A stretch of DNA of 64,000 bases, from assembly GCA_902787555.1 (NCBI GenBank), contig CADAGO010000020.1:1-64000 (forward strand), given 5' to 3'. Of this stretch, positions 1-8,164 are shown piece after piece. The notes below the pieces were generated by a model. That model searched no databases and had not been told where the DNA came from. It was given only the letters and a program-made list of their open reading frames with translations. Numbering within the stretch: position 1 is the stretch's first letter; the number at the start of each line of letters is the position of its first letter. The position numbers and the translations under genes are program-made. The DNA is from an uncultured Bacteroidales bacterium. GTDB taxonomy: Bacteria; Bacteroidota; Bacteroidia; Bacteroidales; Bacteroidaceae.

Positions 1-93
1 CTGCGTATTGCTTCTTCCCCAAGAAACCGTGCATCACATGTGAAAGAGTGTGGGACAACCAATTAGCACTATTCTGAATTCGTCGAACTCACG

Positions 94-900
94 TTATTTA
101 ATATAATCATTAATAACGACATTTCCATTAGGGCTTAAAGAAGGAACAGTATCTCCTAGTATTTCGTATGATCTGTATTTAGCACTTTGAGAATCATATG
201 AGTTTAGTGTATAGGTTGTTTTTACATAACTACGTTCAATTGATTCGGCATTCTCTGCATGGTTTGAAATTACCAATATGCCATTTAATGAACAATTAAA
301 GAACGATGCTCCTACATACCTGTTATACTTATTAGCAGTAAGACTAAATATTCTTACTGCATCTAACATGTCTGCCCTAGGAATACCGCTGGAAGAATAA
401 CTAGGGTAAAATAATTGCAATGTTGCATTTACAGTTTCAAGATTTAAAAGCCAATTGTACGAAATAGAATGCCCAACACAATCTTTCCATGTACAAATAT
501 GTCCAGATCCCTCAACACTACTACGTTTTTTTCTAGAGGTTTTCTTCTCAGTTAATCCTAATAAAACTTCATTCCCATTTTTATATGACGTTTTAATGAA
601 TTCATATACTCTTTCTGATATATTAACTTCTTTACCAGATTTCTCTTTTATTGACGCCTGACCGTCTTTTTGAATAATTACTGTTAGCCTAGTACGGGCT
701 TTAGCTACTACTTCCCAATCTTTATCTGTCATGTGTGCAAAAGAAGATTCTTTTATGTCCAGATATTCATAGTTAATATCTGCACGTGTTCCATTATAGT
801 TAATACTCTCTTCTGGATTCTCAAAATCGAACCACTCATCACTTGTACAAGCAACCATTGCCATTACTGCAAGAGTACTACAGAATAATAATTTTCTCAT
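94..900 (-). CDS. Exported lipoprotein with predicted papain-like cysteine peptidase domain
   Basis: A 268-residue protein with a lipoprotein signal peptide ending in the lipobox MVAC, so Cys18 should be lipidated. The mature N-terminus (TSDEWFDFENPEE, then a GTRADI segment) closely matches the lipoprotein encoded at 3427-4254, and the two align to the end. The C-terminal half carries DCVGHSISY (Cys141), NHAENA (His214) and NSYDSQS (Asp236), in the Cys-His-Asp order of papain-fold peptidases. A basic KKTSRKKRSS stretch precedes that half and could be a processing site. The catalytic assignment is my inference from motif order and conservation with the paralogue; no named family was recognised. 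It is the last complete gene of a minus-strand island, and no clear promoter was seen just upstream. Confidence is high for a real exported lipoprotein and moderate for peptidase activity. Confidence 0.8.
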   Translation of the reverse strand: MRKLLFCSTLAVMAMVACTSDEWFDFENPEESINYNGTRADINYEYLDIKESSFAHMTDKDWEVVAKARTRLTVIIQKDGQASIKEKSGKEVNISERVYEFIKTSYKNGNEVLLGLTEKKTSRKKRSSVEGSGHICTWKDCVGHSISYNWLLNLETVNATLQLFYPSYSSSGIPRADMLDAVRIFSLTANKYNRYVGASFFNCSLNGILVISNHAENAESIERSYVKTTYTLNSYDSQSAKYRSYEILGDTVPSLSPNGNVVINDYIK

Positions 901-1020
901 GTTAAAATTGTTTTTAGTTTGATTAATAATGAATGAATATATAATTATACTCCAATGTATAAATCATAATAGTATCTTGTACACCTGAAATTGTTTGTCT
1001 TTCTTTTGATTAATTTGAAT

Positions 1021-2613
1021 TTATTGACTTTTCAAATAGTTATCCGCTTTACTTTTTACTTCATCAACCATTGGTGATGGTATTTTAACCTTCTTGTTAT
1101 GTATCTTCTTAGCAATGAGTATGGCGTGTGCCTTGTCTTTCTTGCAATTATATGCCTGCAATAAATAGCTATAAGGTAAGAATCTACACGGAATCATATT
1201 GGATGCCAATGTAGCATATTTAATAACAGAATCATTCTGATGTATATTCTGATAGTTATCAGCATATAATAATGCTACGTCATAATCATATATCTCCTTC
1301 AAACATTCATGCAGTATCTGAAGACTTTCATCATATCGATTGATAAAATTAAGTTCGGCGGCATAATTATAAAGGAAGTACCCGTCATACCGTAGAATTG
1401 TATTATCATGGATTTTTTGATAGAACGGAATCATTTGTTCTGTCTGTCCTTCCAATGAGCGGTCAGCAATACGTTTCCAATTGAGTTCTGCAATGACAGT
1501 ATGGTAGAGGAAATAAAAGGCAATGAATGTAAAAGATATAAAGATGATTCTGAGTGCTACATGAATCCTCTTTGGTAAATACCGTGTGAATGGTAGTATA
1601 AATAAAATAGTCATTAATATCCATACAGGAGCATATTGTAACGGATAAGAAAAAGTCGCAAGTACCGCAAACGACGAGTAACAGGCTACAACTACAGAAG
1701 AATACCAACCTCTGTGTCTTAATGCCATCGTGATAGGAATTGTAATTAATATCATAAAAACTAACAGCCCTATTATCCCAAAATTAAATGCTACATTGAT
1801 AAATTCGTTGAATGGATGGGAAATATTATCGGCCAGCCAGGCAAAGCGATCTCCTTCATGTTGTTGAAAGTAATTAGCCTGTTCATACATATATTCAGAC
1901 TTAAAGCCGTTTATCCCATGCCCAAGCCATATCTTATCAAATATTAGCGGCATTGATGTTTTCCAAATGAACAAACGTCCGTAAGTGGAATTCGCCTTTA
2001 ATTGAAATAATAGAATTGACACACCGCAAATAAGAATGATAACCACAGATGCCAGCACCTTACTATGCAGTAGTCTCTTTAGCCAAGTAGTATCAATAGA
2101 AAGCACAACGAGAGATGACACTATTATGGAGATTATGGCGGTACGAGCACCAGAAAGCACAATTGCTGACAGGTAAAGCAGTAGCAAAGAACTGATTGCG
2201 ATCTTAATGATTCTATGGCTATTTATACACCATGATACCCCTATAGGAAATAATAGCGCGAGAACTGCCGTAATCCCTGCAGGATTTTCAAAGCTACCAG
2301 TAATTCTGAAACTTGGATGATTCGAAGGAAAAATGCTGATATATTGTAATAGGCCGTATAATGCCAAGAATGCACCCGTAATGAATAAGAAATGCATAGT
2401 GACAGGTGAGCAGATGTGCCGAACCAATCCTCGCGGTTTTTTGGTTAATAGGATGAATACAATAACTACGAGCCCACCAAATATGGCAAGATACTTCTTG
2501 ATGTCATTTTCAACGTTGCAGAAAGAATTTGAGGTAATAAATAAACCCAACGCATACCAACATACGAAAAGTATGTTGATTGCGTTATGTTTAATATTAC
2601 TGATTCTTTCCAT
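1021..2613 (-). CDS. O-antigen ligase / polymerase family membrane protein with TPR-like tail
   Basis: A 530-residue polytopic membrane protein with about ten hydrophobic segments in the first 390 residues. It has two signatures of the O-antigen ligase/Wzy_C superfamily: RITGSFENPAG, and WLGHGINGFKSEY at the start of the large external loop. These proteins transfer or polymerise undecaprenyl-linked glycans on the periplasmic face. After the last membrane helix, the C-terminal 130 residues look like helical TPR-type repeats, as in several Bacteroidales members. The gene starts 9 bp after the stop of the 2623-3420 gene and is probably co-transcribed with it. No other glycan-assembly genes lie nearby, so its acceptor is unknown; an isolated ligase could act in protein O-glycosylation or surface-polymer attachment. 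The family call is firm, the substrate is not. Confidence 0.85.
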   Translation of the reverse strand: MERISNIKHNAINILFVCWYALGLFITSNSFCNVENDIKKYLAIFGGLVVIVFILLTKKPRGLVRHICSPVTMHFLFITGAFLALYGLLQYISIFPSNHPSFRITGSFENPAGITAVLALLFPIGVSWCINSHRIIKIAISSLLLLYLSAIVLSGARTAIISIIVSSLVVLSIDTTWLKRLLHSKVLASVVIILICGVSILLFQLKANSTYGRLFIWKTSMPLIFDKIWLGHGINGFKSEYMYEQANYFQQHEGDRFAWLADNISHPFNEFINVAFNFGIIGLLVFMILITIPITMALRHRGWYSSVVVACYSSFAVLATFSYPLQYAPVWILMTILFILPFTRYLPKRIHVALRIIFISFTFIAFYFLYHTVIAELNWKRIADRSLEGQTEQMIPFYQKIHDNTILRYDGYFLYNYAAELNFINRYDESLQILHECLKEIYDYDVALLYADNYQNIHQNDSVIKYATLASNMIPCRFLPYSYLLQAYNCKKDKAHAILIAKKIHNKKVKIPSPMVDEVKSKADNYLKSQ

Positions 2614-2622
2614 TCTCGAATT

Positions 2623-3420
2623 CTAAAACTGGATGGATTTCGTGATGTTCTGGAGATACTTGTCCAAAGCCTTGTCTCCTTCTTTCTTGCAGAACAAGAA
2701 AAAGACAATAGGCGAATGTCCTTGTTTGACCATTGCTATCTCATACACAGCCTTGTATTCGTTCAATGTATTATAATCCTTATGGAGGGAATCGGGATAA
2801 TAACCTACGTTTGACCTTTGGGCGAATGAACATGCGTAAATCGTATCTGCGTTGCAGTTCTTGGCCAACCGGCTGCTTCCCGTATAGGTTTTCACATGGC
2901 TATTATAAATCTTTTCCACATCTATGTCCTTATTTCTGCCAATTCGATAATTCAATGCAGAGCTTTCCGACTGCCCCATTTCATTGGTGAGGACGTTCTC
3001 AACCAACAACTTTCTTGTGTCCACAGGTTTGTTCTTTAAAAGGGTTTTACGGAAACCTATCTGAAAGAAATCCAGGAATACCATGCAATTTCTGTCTGTT
3101 GACTTCATTGAAAACATGAGGTTGTCATCATAAATAACGTCAGGGTGTACTTTCATTCCAACGCTTCTGCAATCAGTCTTGACAGGTACACAATCAAATG
3201 ATTTAAAGGGAAGGCTGAGTTTTGACAATGTGGCAAACGACTTGAACTGTTGAGCCAATTGACTTACAACATCTTTTGGACAGTTCTCCTTATTATATTT
3301 ATCAATCAAGGAATCTGTCTGCACTATTTCGTTTAGGTTTACAGAGTCATTTAAAACACTTGAAGCGAAAACATCAATTATGCAAAAAGCATAAAAAACC
3401 AATGTGAATAAAGTCTTCAT
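2623..3420 (-). CDS. Exported protein of unknown function, paralogous to the C-terminus of the 55735-56829 protein
   Basis: A 265-residue protein with an N-terminal signal peptide (cleavage probably after VFAS). No known domain was recognised. Its last third can be aligned by eye with the C-terminus of the protein at 55735-56829. Both have an aromatic/hydrophobic strand (YKAVYEIAMV versus CYGLEFYRAD), then a second strand (IVFFLFCKK versus VNILLFINS), then a helix (DKYLQNI versus DDYVEQI) ending the chain. That links the left and right accessory islands. It sits 6 bp from the 3427-4254 lipoprotein gene and 9 bp from the O-antigen ligase gene, so the three are likely one transcript. Periplasmic location is inferred. 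A role as partner or immunity protein for the neighbouring lipoprotein is speculation from gene order. Confidence 0.7.
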   Translation of the reverse strand: MKTLFTLVFYAFCIIDVFASSVLNDSVNLNEIVQTDSLIDKYNKENCPKDVVSQLAQQFKSFATLSKLSLPFKSFDCVPVKTDCRSVGMKVHPDVIYDDNLMFSMKSTDRNCMVFLDFFQIGFRKTLLKNKPVDTRKLLVENVLTNEMGQSESSALNYRIGRNKDIDVEKIYNSHVKTYTGSSRLAKNCNADTIYACSFAQRSNVGYYPDSLHKDYNTLNEYKAVYEIAMVKQGHSPIVFFLFCKKEGDKALDKYLQNITKSIQF

Positions 3421-3426
3421 GTGGGA

Positions 3427-4254
3427 TTATTTTATATACTGAGGAATAAGGGGATAATTGTCAAAATAATCTAAAGCAGGAACCGTATTGCTTTTAATAT
3501 CAAAGCAATAACATATTGAATTCTTGCTATCTAATAAAGTTATTCTATAATGACCTGCTACTTTAACTATTGCTATTGTGTTTACTGCATGTCCTGGAAT
3601 TTCTGCAATGCCATATATGCTAGTTTCATTAACAGGAGTTGTTTCGGTAAAACAATTTTGAGAAGATGCTGTTGAATTAAATAATTGCACTGCACGAAGA
3701 AGATTATTACGATGGATGCCACTGTCTGCATAACAAGGGAAGACCCTGCTAAGGCTATCATTTACAACATTAATATCTAAGTTATAATAGTATGCTATAG
3801 CCTCTCCTACGCAGTCAGTTTGTGTCCCTCCAGTTGGAATAATTTGTTCAGGTGAGGACCTCTTTAACCTACGTATGCGTTTCGTCTTCTGTGCCAGAAT
3901 ATTATTACTATTATCATAGAATTGTTTGACTATCGAAAAGAGTTTTTCCGAGATATTAACTTCCCTTCCATTGCTTTCAAGAATAGAATATAATCCATTT
4001 TTTTTAACATTAATAGTTAAACGTGCAGAGGCTTCTATGATATTATCCCAATCTTCTTTAGTAAACTTTTGAATAGAAGATTCCTTAATATCCAGATATT
4101 TATAGTCAATATCTGCACGTGTCCCATAACAGTCAATTGTTTCGTCTTGGTTCTCCAATTCGAACCACTCATCACTTGTACAAGCAACCATTGCCATTAC
4201 TGCCACTGCCACCAGCAGGGCATACATACTTTCTCGTTTGTTTACTTGTTTCAT
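3427..4254 (-). CDS. Exported lipoprotein with predicted papain-like cysteine peptidase domain (paralogue of 94-900)
   Basis: A 275-residue lipoprotein; lipobox MVAC gives Cys25 as the lipidation site. The mature N-terminus (TSDEWFELENQDET, then GTRADIDYKYLDIKESS) is nearly the same as in the 94-900 protein, so the two are tandem paralogues separated by two genes. The putative catalytic residues are conserved: Cys148 in TDCVGEAIAY, His222 in IPGHAVNTIAI and Asp242 in LLDSKNS. The glycine before the histidine and the following hydrophobic strand fit a papain/C39-like fold. The leader RESMYALLVAVAVMAM also resembles that of the 4894-5529 lipoprotein (LKGMYALLIAVATMIG), although the C-terminal domains there are unrelated. 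Peptidase activity and target are inferred, not shown. Confidence 0.8.
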   Translation of the reverse strand: MKQVNKRESMYALLVAVAVMAMVACTSDEWFELENQDETIDCYGTRADIDYKYLDIKESSIQKFTKEDWDNIIEASARLTINVKKNGLYSILESNGREVNISEKLFSIVKQFYDNSNNILAQKTKRIRRLKRSSPEQIIPTGGTQTDCVGEAIAYYYNLDINVVNDSLSRVFPCYADSGIHRNNLLRAVQLFNSTASSQNCFTETTPVNETSIYGIAEIPGHAVNTIAIVKVAGHYRITLLDSKNSICYCFDIKSNTVPALDYFDNYPLIPQYIK

Positions 4255-4331
4255 TTCTCTTTTGTTTTTTATTGGCTATAATTCTAATTTGAAATTTGCA
4301 TGTAATATGATTAACGGCATATTTTCATTCT

Positions 4332-4853
4332 TCATTTCCGTTGTTTGATTTCCTTTTTTGCATCTTCCCTCATCTGTTCAGGAAGAAGCTCCCACATATC
4401 AACAAAATACATTTTTTCTGAGTCTTCAACTCCCGCTTTTACCCATGAACGGTAAGGGATGTTAATAAAATCCAGCCCATAATAATTACCAAATATTACA
4501 TCCATTGGCTCGCCTGTATCCTCCCAAATATTAACGAACGAAGCAAAGCTCCATCCTAATTCTTCATGGGTCGCCCTGTCATAACTGAATTTGACTTCAT
4601 AGTATTTTCTGCCAATTAATGGCTTTTCAAAGTCTTCTGCCTCTTCATCTTCTTCGTACGTTTTTAACGGAGAAATCACGGGCACCACCTTGCCTTGAAT
4701 CCATCCTGGTCCGAAGTTATTCGTTACTTCTCTCGCCAATTTCACAAGATACTCATTTCTTGCTTTCTCATTCATCTTGCTCAAGTTCTTTTGTTGAGCA
4801 AAAACTGAGCAACTACATATCAATGCAATTGCCATAATAATCATTGATTTCAT
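4332..4853 (-). CDS. Small exported protein of the WEDxGEP...FGN family
   Basis: A 173-residue protein with a signal peptide (MKSMIIMAIALICSCSVFAQ, cleavage before Q). The mature part belongs to a family with two other members here: the whole mature protein at 58142-58696 and the C-terminal half of 57013-58125. Shared features in order are NLSKMNEKARNEYL (helix), a GRKYYEV strand, IWEDTGEPMDVIFGN and YRSWVKAG. The conserved turn WE(D/N)xGEPxxxxFGN is the best signature. I do not recognise it as a named family. The protein probably acts in the periplasm or on the surface. It lies between two lipoprotein genes. An immunity or chaperone role for a neighbour is possible but unproven. Confidence 0.75.
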   Translation of the reverse strand: MKSMIIMAIALICSCSVFAQQKNLSKMNEKARNEYLVKLAREVTNNFGPGWIQGKVVPVISPLKTYEEDEEAEDFEKPLIGRKYYEVKFSYDRATHEELGWSFASFVNIWEDTGEPMDVIFGNYYGLDFINIPYRSWVKAGVEDSEKMYFVDMWELLPEQMREDAKKEIKQRK

Positions 4854-4893
4854 TTTTCTTTAATTTAATTGTTAGGAAAGAAATGCCTTCAAA

Positions 4894-5529
4894 CTAGTCT
4901 AATCGTTGATTGAATGCACCATATTTCGAAATTTTCTTTGTTTTATTTTTGGACATGCCTCCTCTTAATGTATTTACTTTATAATCATATAGGATACCAG
5001 GGATTCCATAATTATTGACGAATGAAATATCCAAATCTGTCGGTCCTGTTTTTCGCTTCTTTCCTGGACAATACTCTAATGTTGTATGAGTATGAAAGAA
5101 TGCGCACATATCCGATGGTGGATCAATGTTAACCCTTAACCTTGCGTTTGTATCACAACCTATGGTATCCCCATAGATTGTTTCGCTAAATGAGTATTGA
5201 TGACTTGCCTTATTATACCTAATGAATATTGCCAATTCTTGTCTTCCTGCAGGACTAGCAAGTGATTTTGTCTCTTCCCAAAGTACATTCAGTTTATTTT
5301 TAACGACTGTTGAAGCAAGAATCTCATCAACAGTTGGGAATTGGGAGACTTCAGGTCCCTCCATTTCACTTCTCGTCGTCCTATCCGCCAAAGTGTAGAG
5401 TTCATCTTGAGGTGAGTACCCATCAAACTCCTCATCTGCTGAACATGAACCATAAATCGTAATACCAATCATTGTTGCTACTGCTATCAGCAGTGCATAC
5501 ATTCCTTTTAATTTATTTAATCGTTTCAT
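4894..5529 (-). CDS. Exported lipoprotein with predicted JAB/MPN-like (JAMM) metallopeptidase domain
   Basis: A 211-residue lipoprotein with its lipidation site probably at Cys29 (YGSC). The mature N-terminus SADEEFDGYSPQDELYT, with a following TTRS, recalls the other lipoproteins in this island. The C-terminal domain contains AFFHTHTTLEYC (His146, His148) and, 16 residues on, GPTDLDISF (Thr164, Asp167). This matches the HxH...(S/T)xxD metal-binding signature of JAB1/MPN/DUF4329-like domains, and Glu98 could supply the catalytic acid. The following NNYGIPGILYDY strand is typical of these folds. Such domains cleave isopeptide or peptide bonds or occur as toxin domains. Activity here is inferred. 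It is the first gene of the AT-rich minus-strand island. Confidence 0.75.
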   Translation of the reverse strand: MKRLNKLKGMYALLIAVATMIGITIYGSCSADEEFDGYSPQDELYTLADRTTRSEMEGPEVSQFPTVDEILASTVVKNKLNVLWEETKSLASPAGRQELAIFIRYNKASHQYSFSETIYGDTIGCDTNARLRVNIDPPSDMCAFFHTHTTLEYCPGKKRKTGPTDLDISFVNNYGIPGILYDYKVNTLRGGMSKNKTKKISKYGAFNQRLD

Positions 5530-5589
5530 TGTCTTTTTGTTTTTGTATTAATGGTTATATAAATTATACACATACATTATCTCTTATCA

Positions 5590-7387
5590 TCACCACCATA
5601 CCACATTCCCTTCCTTATCTATCAAGAAGGCACGTTCATCCATGCCTCGTGTGAGGTCGCTCACCCACATTAAGGCACCCTCGGGGATATTGTCATAATG
5701 CAGGGTATTACCTGTCGCGGTCTGCATACCGCATGAAGTCCATTCGTGGTTTTCGTTCCAATAGCGCAGCAGGTAGGTGTCGCCTGGGTGGATGTCGTTA
5801 TCATCCCCTCTTGGTACGATCCGCACAAAGCTGACGGCTGTCGGTCTGCCCATGTCCACACCTACCCAGTTACCATCAGCTACACCCGTCTCGAAGTTAC
5901 TCAGCCAGTCATGGTCGAAAGCTCGGTGGATAGCATCCTGGTCATCCGTACTGCCTATCGGCTTCCCATTCACCTCCGTGCTGTCGGCTGTGAAGAATGC
6001 CAATTCTGCAATGCTGCCATAGCTGCCGTTGGGTGATAGATAACGCCAATAACGATATTGCTTGTCTGAATGGATCGGGAGCTTATCGGGCAGATTCAAA
6101 TCCTCTATACTGTAGATGGTATCTGCATCAGCGAAGTCGGCACGGTTTGCTGCCTGTATCACGCCATGGAGCAGACGCTTGCGCATCTTCGCCACGTTGT
6201 TCGACTGATAGTATTTACGGCGGACATCTACACTGCGCGTCTTCTTGGGGTTACACTCGATATAGTCGATGCTTCCGTCGGTATGGAGGATGAACGGCAG
6301 GGAGACGGGACGAAGGCGCTCGCCATCATATCCCATTACAAGATACATGACGTTACGACCCATCTTGCTGAAGTGGGCTTTGCCATCGCGTATTGTTCCG
6401 TAGTCCACCACGCTCCAGTCGGAACCGATAGCCGTGAACGTGGCAATACTTGAACGGATGCTTGTAGATAGACTTCTCACGGTATTCACGACGCTCGGGA
6501 TTGACGGCATAGGTATTACGGAACACCTTCGGGATGCGCTTATCGGTGAAGAATGCTGTTCCGGGGAAAGATGACACATCCCACTCGGAGGTCAGTTCCT
6601 CACCTCGGTTGTTGAGGATGGTGTACCAGCTATGGCCTGCACGGTAGCGTCCCCAGTAAGGAGTTTCGTCGATGACACAAGGGATGCCCACACTGCGGTA
6701 GGTGAGTACGGCAAGGGTCACATAGTCGAGACAGGCACCGAAGGTGATATGATGCATGGTTGCATCGCTCAGCAGCGGATAGCCCTTACGGTCCCAGATG
6801 CCGAAAGGACGGGTACGCCAGTTGATTTCGTTGCGTACTGTATTGACGGCATTGACAGTGGTCTCATAGGTGTCGTCGTCACGGACCATATTGTTCAGCC
6901 CCCATGTGTAGTAAGTAGAGAGCGTGTCACGCCAGCAGTCCATCTCCTGCAGTTCCACTGCCTTATAGGGCAGCAGCCACTCACAGAACTCATCAAAGGT
7001 GAGGTGACTTGCCCATGGGCGGGTCTTCTTGATGACTTCGGCATCGCAGATGGTGTCGTGGTCAAGGTTAGGGAAACGGGTGTCACAGATACGGAGCAGT
7101 GAATCGCTCTGCTCTTTCGGGCTCAAACCGGACTTAAATACCTCGCGCGCAATATCATAATATGTGTGGATGCTATCGCTGCGGTAGGAATAGTGGCCGG
7201 ACATGTTCTCAATCAGGTACATCGCCGCAGCAAGTTTCTCAGGGTCGTCCTTATAATGGTCAAGCACCTTCTCCAATTCACTGCGGTTATCTCCCGCATA
7301 TCGCAGTGCTTCGTTCCTGCTGTCTTTGCATGATGACAGCAGGATGGCGGACAGCAGTATCGCAAATATCTGAAGATGTCTTCTCAT
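5590..7387 (-). pseudogene. Transglutaminase-like lipoprotein with discoidin-like C-terminal domain, interrupted by a frameshift
   Basis: Two overlapping minus-strand frames join into one protein of about 590 residues. The first (from 7387) gives a lipoprotein leader (LLSSC, Cys20) and a transglutaminase-core domain with Cys219 in TFGACLDYV, His252 in RAGHSWYTI and Asp270 in SEWDVSS. The second frame gives TFTAIGSDWSVVDYG and a C-terminal F5/8-type (discoidin-like) module (YRYWRYLSP, SIAELAFF, WVGVDMGRP, FVRIVPRGDDND), ending at 5590. The switch lies near 6439-6463 and fits one extra base or two missing bases. Past the switch the first frame reads a poorly credible tail. Either the gene is newly broken or the base call is wrong. 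If intact it would be an exported enzyme trimming or crosslinking peptides or peptidoglycan. Confidence 0.75.
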
Positions 7388-7612
7388 TTTCTTCGTTTGT
7401 GGTTATTTGATGTATTTAGTCTCATCGCTTTGATTCCAACGTGGGAGGGTGCGGAGTGCACCCCACCCCTCGTTGACGGGGAACATGCAGTTACTACAAA
7501 TGAATGCTATCTGTCATAAACTGTTTCACAAACAATCTTACTTTTGAAACATATTCACCCGTTTGAATCATGAAAAATGCCCATTTTATCGAGGACTTCA
7601 CCTTATTAATAA

Positions 7613-7908
7613 TTATGGTTCGAACTCTCCGACAAAAGAGGTTCCCCCACGATAGATGCGGAGTTCTATCAGTCCGACAAGTGTATCAGGGATTTCCACC
7701 TCGCCATTTGCGTTCACGACTCCGGTGAACACCACTTCATCATCCACACTGTAGGAATCTGGACTGGGGCTTTGGGATGGTCACCTTGTTCACTCCCTTG
7801 ATTAACAACGATTTCGGGTTCCAACGGAACATGAGTCTGCGCTTTTACCAAACTGGCACAGAACAGAAATAATACAACGGTTAAAATTGTACTTAATTTT
7901 CTTTTCAT
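7613..7908 (-). pseudogene. Small exported DUF3244-like protein, interrupted by a frameshift
   Basis: The first frame encodes a clear signal peptide (MKRKLSTILTVVLFLFCASL, cleavage after VKAQ) and a Pro-rich start (HVPLEPEIVVNQGS), then runs to an early stop at 7714. One frame over, the reading SPSPDSYSVDDEVVFTGVV, NANGEVEIPD and IYRGGTSFVGEFEP continues to a stop at 7613-7615. Together they give a protein of about 98 residues with the shape of Bacteroidales DUF3244 proteins, which are short, secreted and all-beta. The shift lies near 7761-7785, beside the run GGGGCTTTGGG, and fits one missing base. The family assignment is tentative; the frame switch is read directly from the sequence. Confidence 0.6.
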
Positions 7909-7948
7909 TTAAAAAATGTTTAATGGTTAATACTCCAAATTTTTCGCT

Positions 7949-7957
7949 GCAAAGTTA
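7949..7957 (-). promoter_or_regulatory. Promoter -7 box for the DUF3244-like gene
   Basis: On the minus strand the sequence reads TAACTTTGC, matching the Bacteroidetes -7 consensus TAnnTTTG. It lies about 40 bp upstream of the ATG at 7908, a usual 5' leader length. Two further TACTTTGC words occur upstream at 8005-8012 and 8094-8101 in a repeated TGTACTTTGC context. Assignment is by motif only. Confidence 0.5.
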
Positions 7958-8164
7958 GATAGAACAAAAATAAAGAACAAATTTTTTGAGTGTTTTTAGT
8001 ACACGCAAAGTACACACTTAGATGAAGAGTATGGAAAAAAAGTCGATTTCATCGGTAGTTTTCATGGTTAAAGGCACAACAAAAAATGTACATGCAAAGT
8101 ACACATGTTCAGGTAATTGCTCGAAATATGTCTCTTTTAAAGCAATTGTATAACAACTAAACAC

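Noticed and set aside
1..93. Possible gene end or start at the left edge (minus-strand frame reading NSANWLSHTLSHVMHGF, or a plus-strand frame ending at 83)
   Set aside because: Under 30 codons are visible, no family is recognisable and either strand is possible, so no gene is called.
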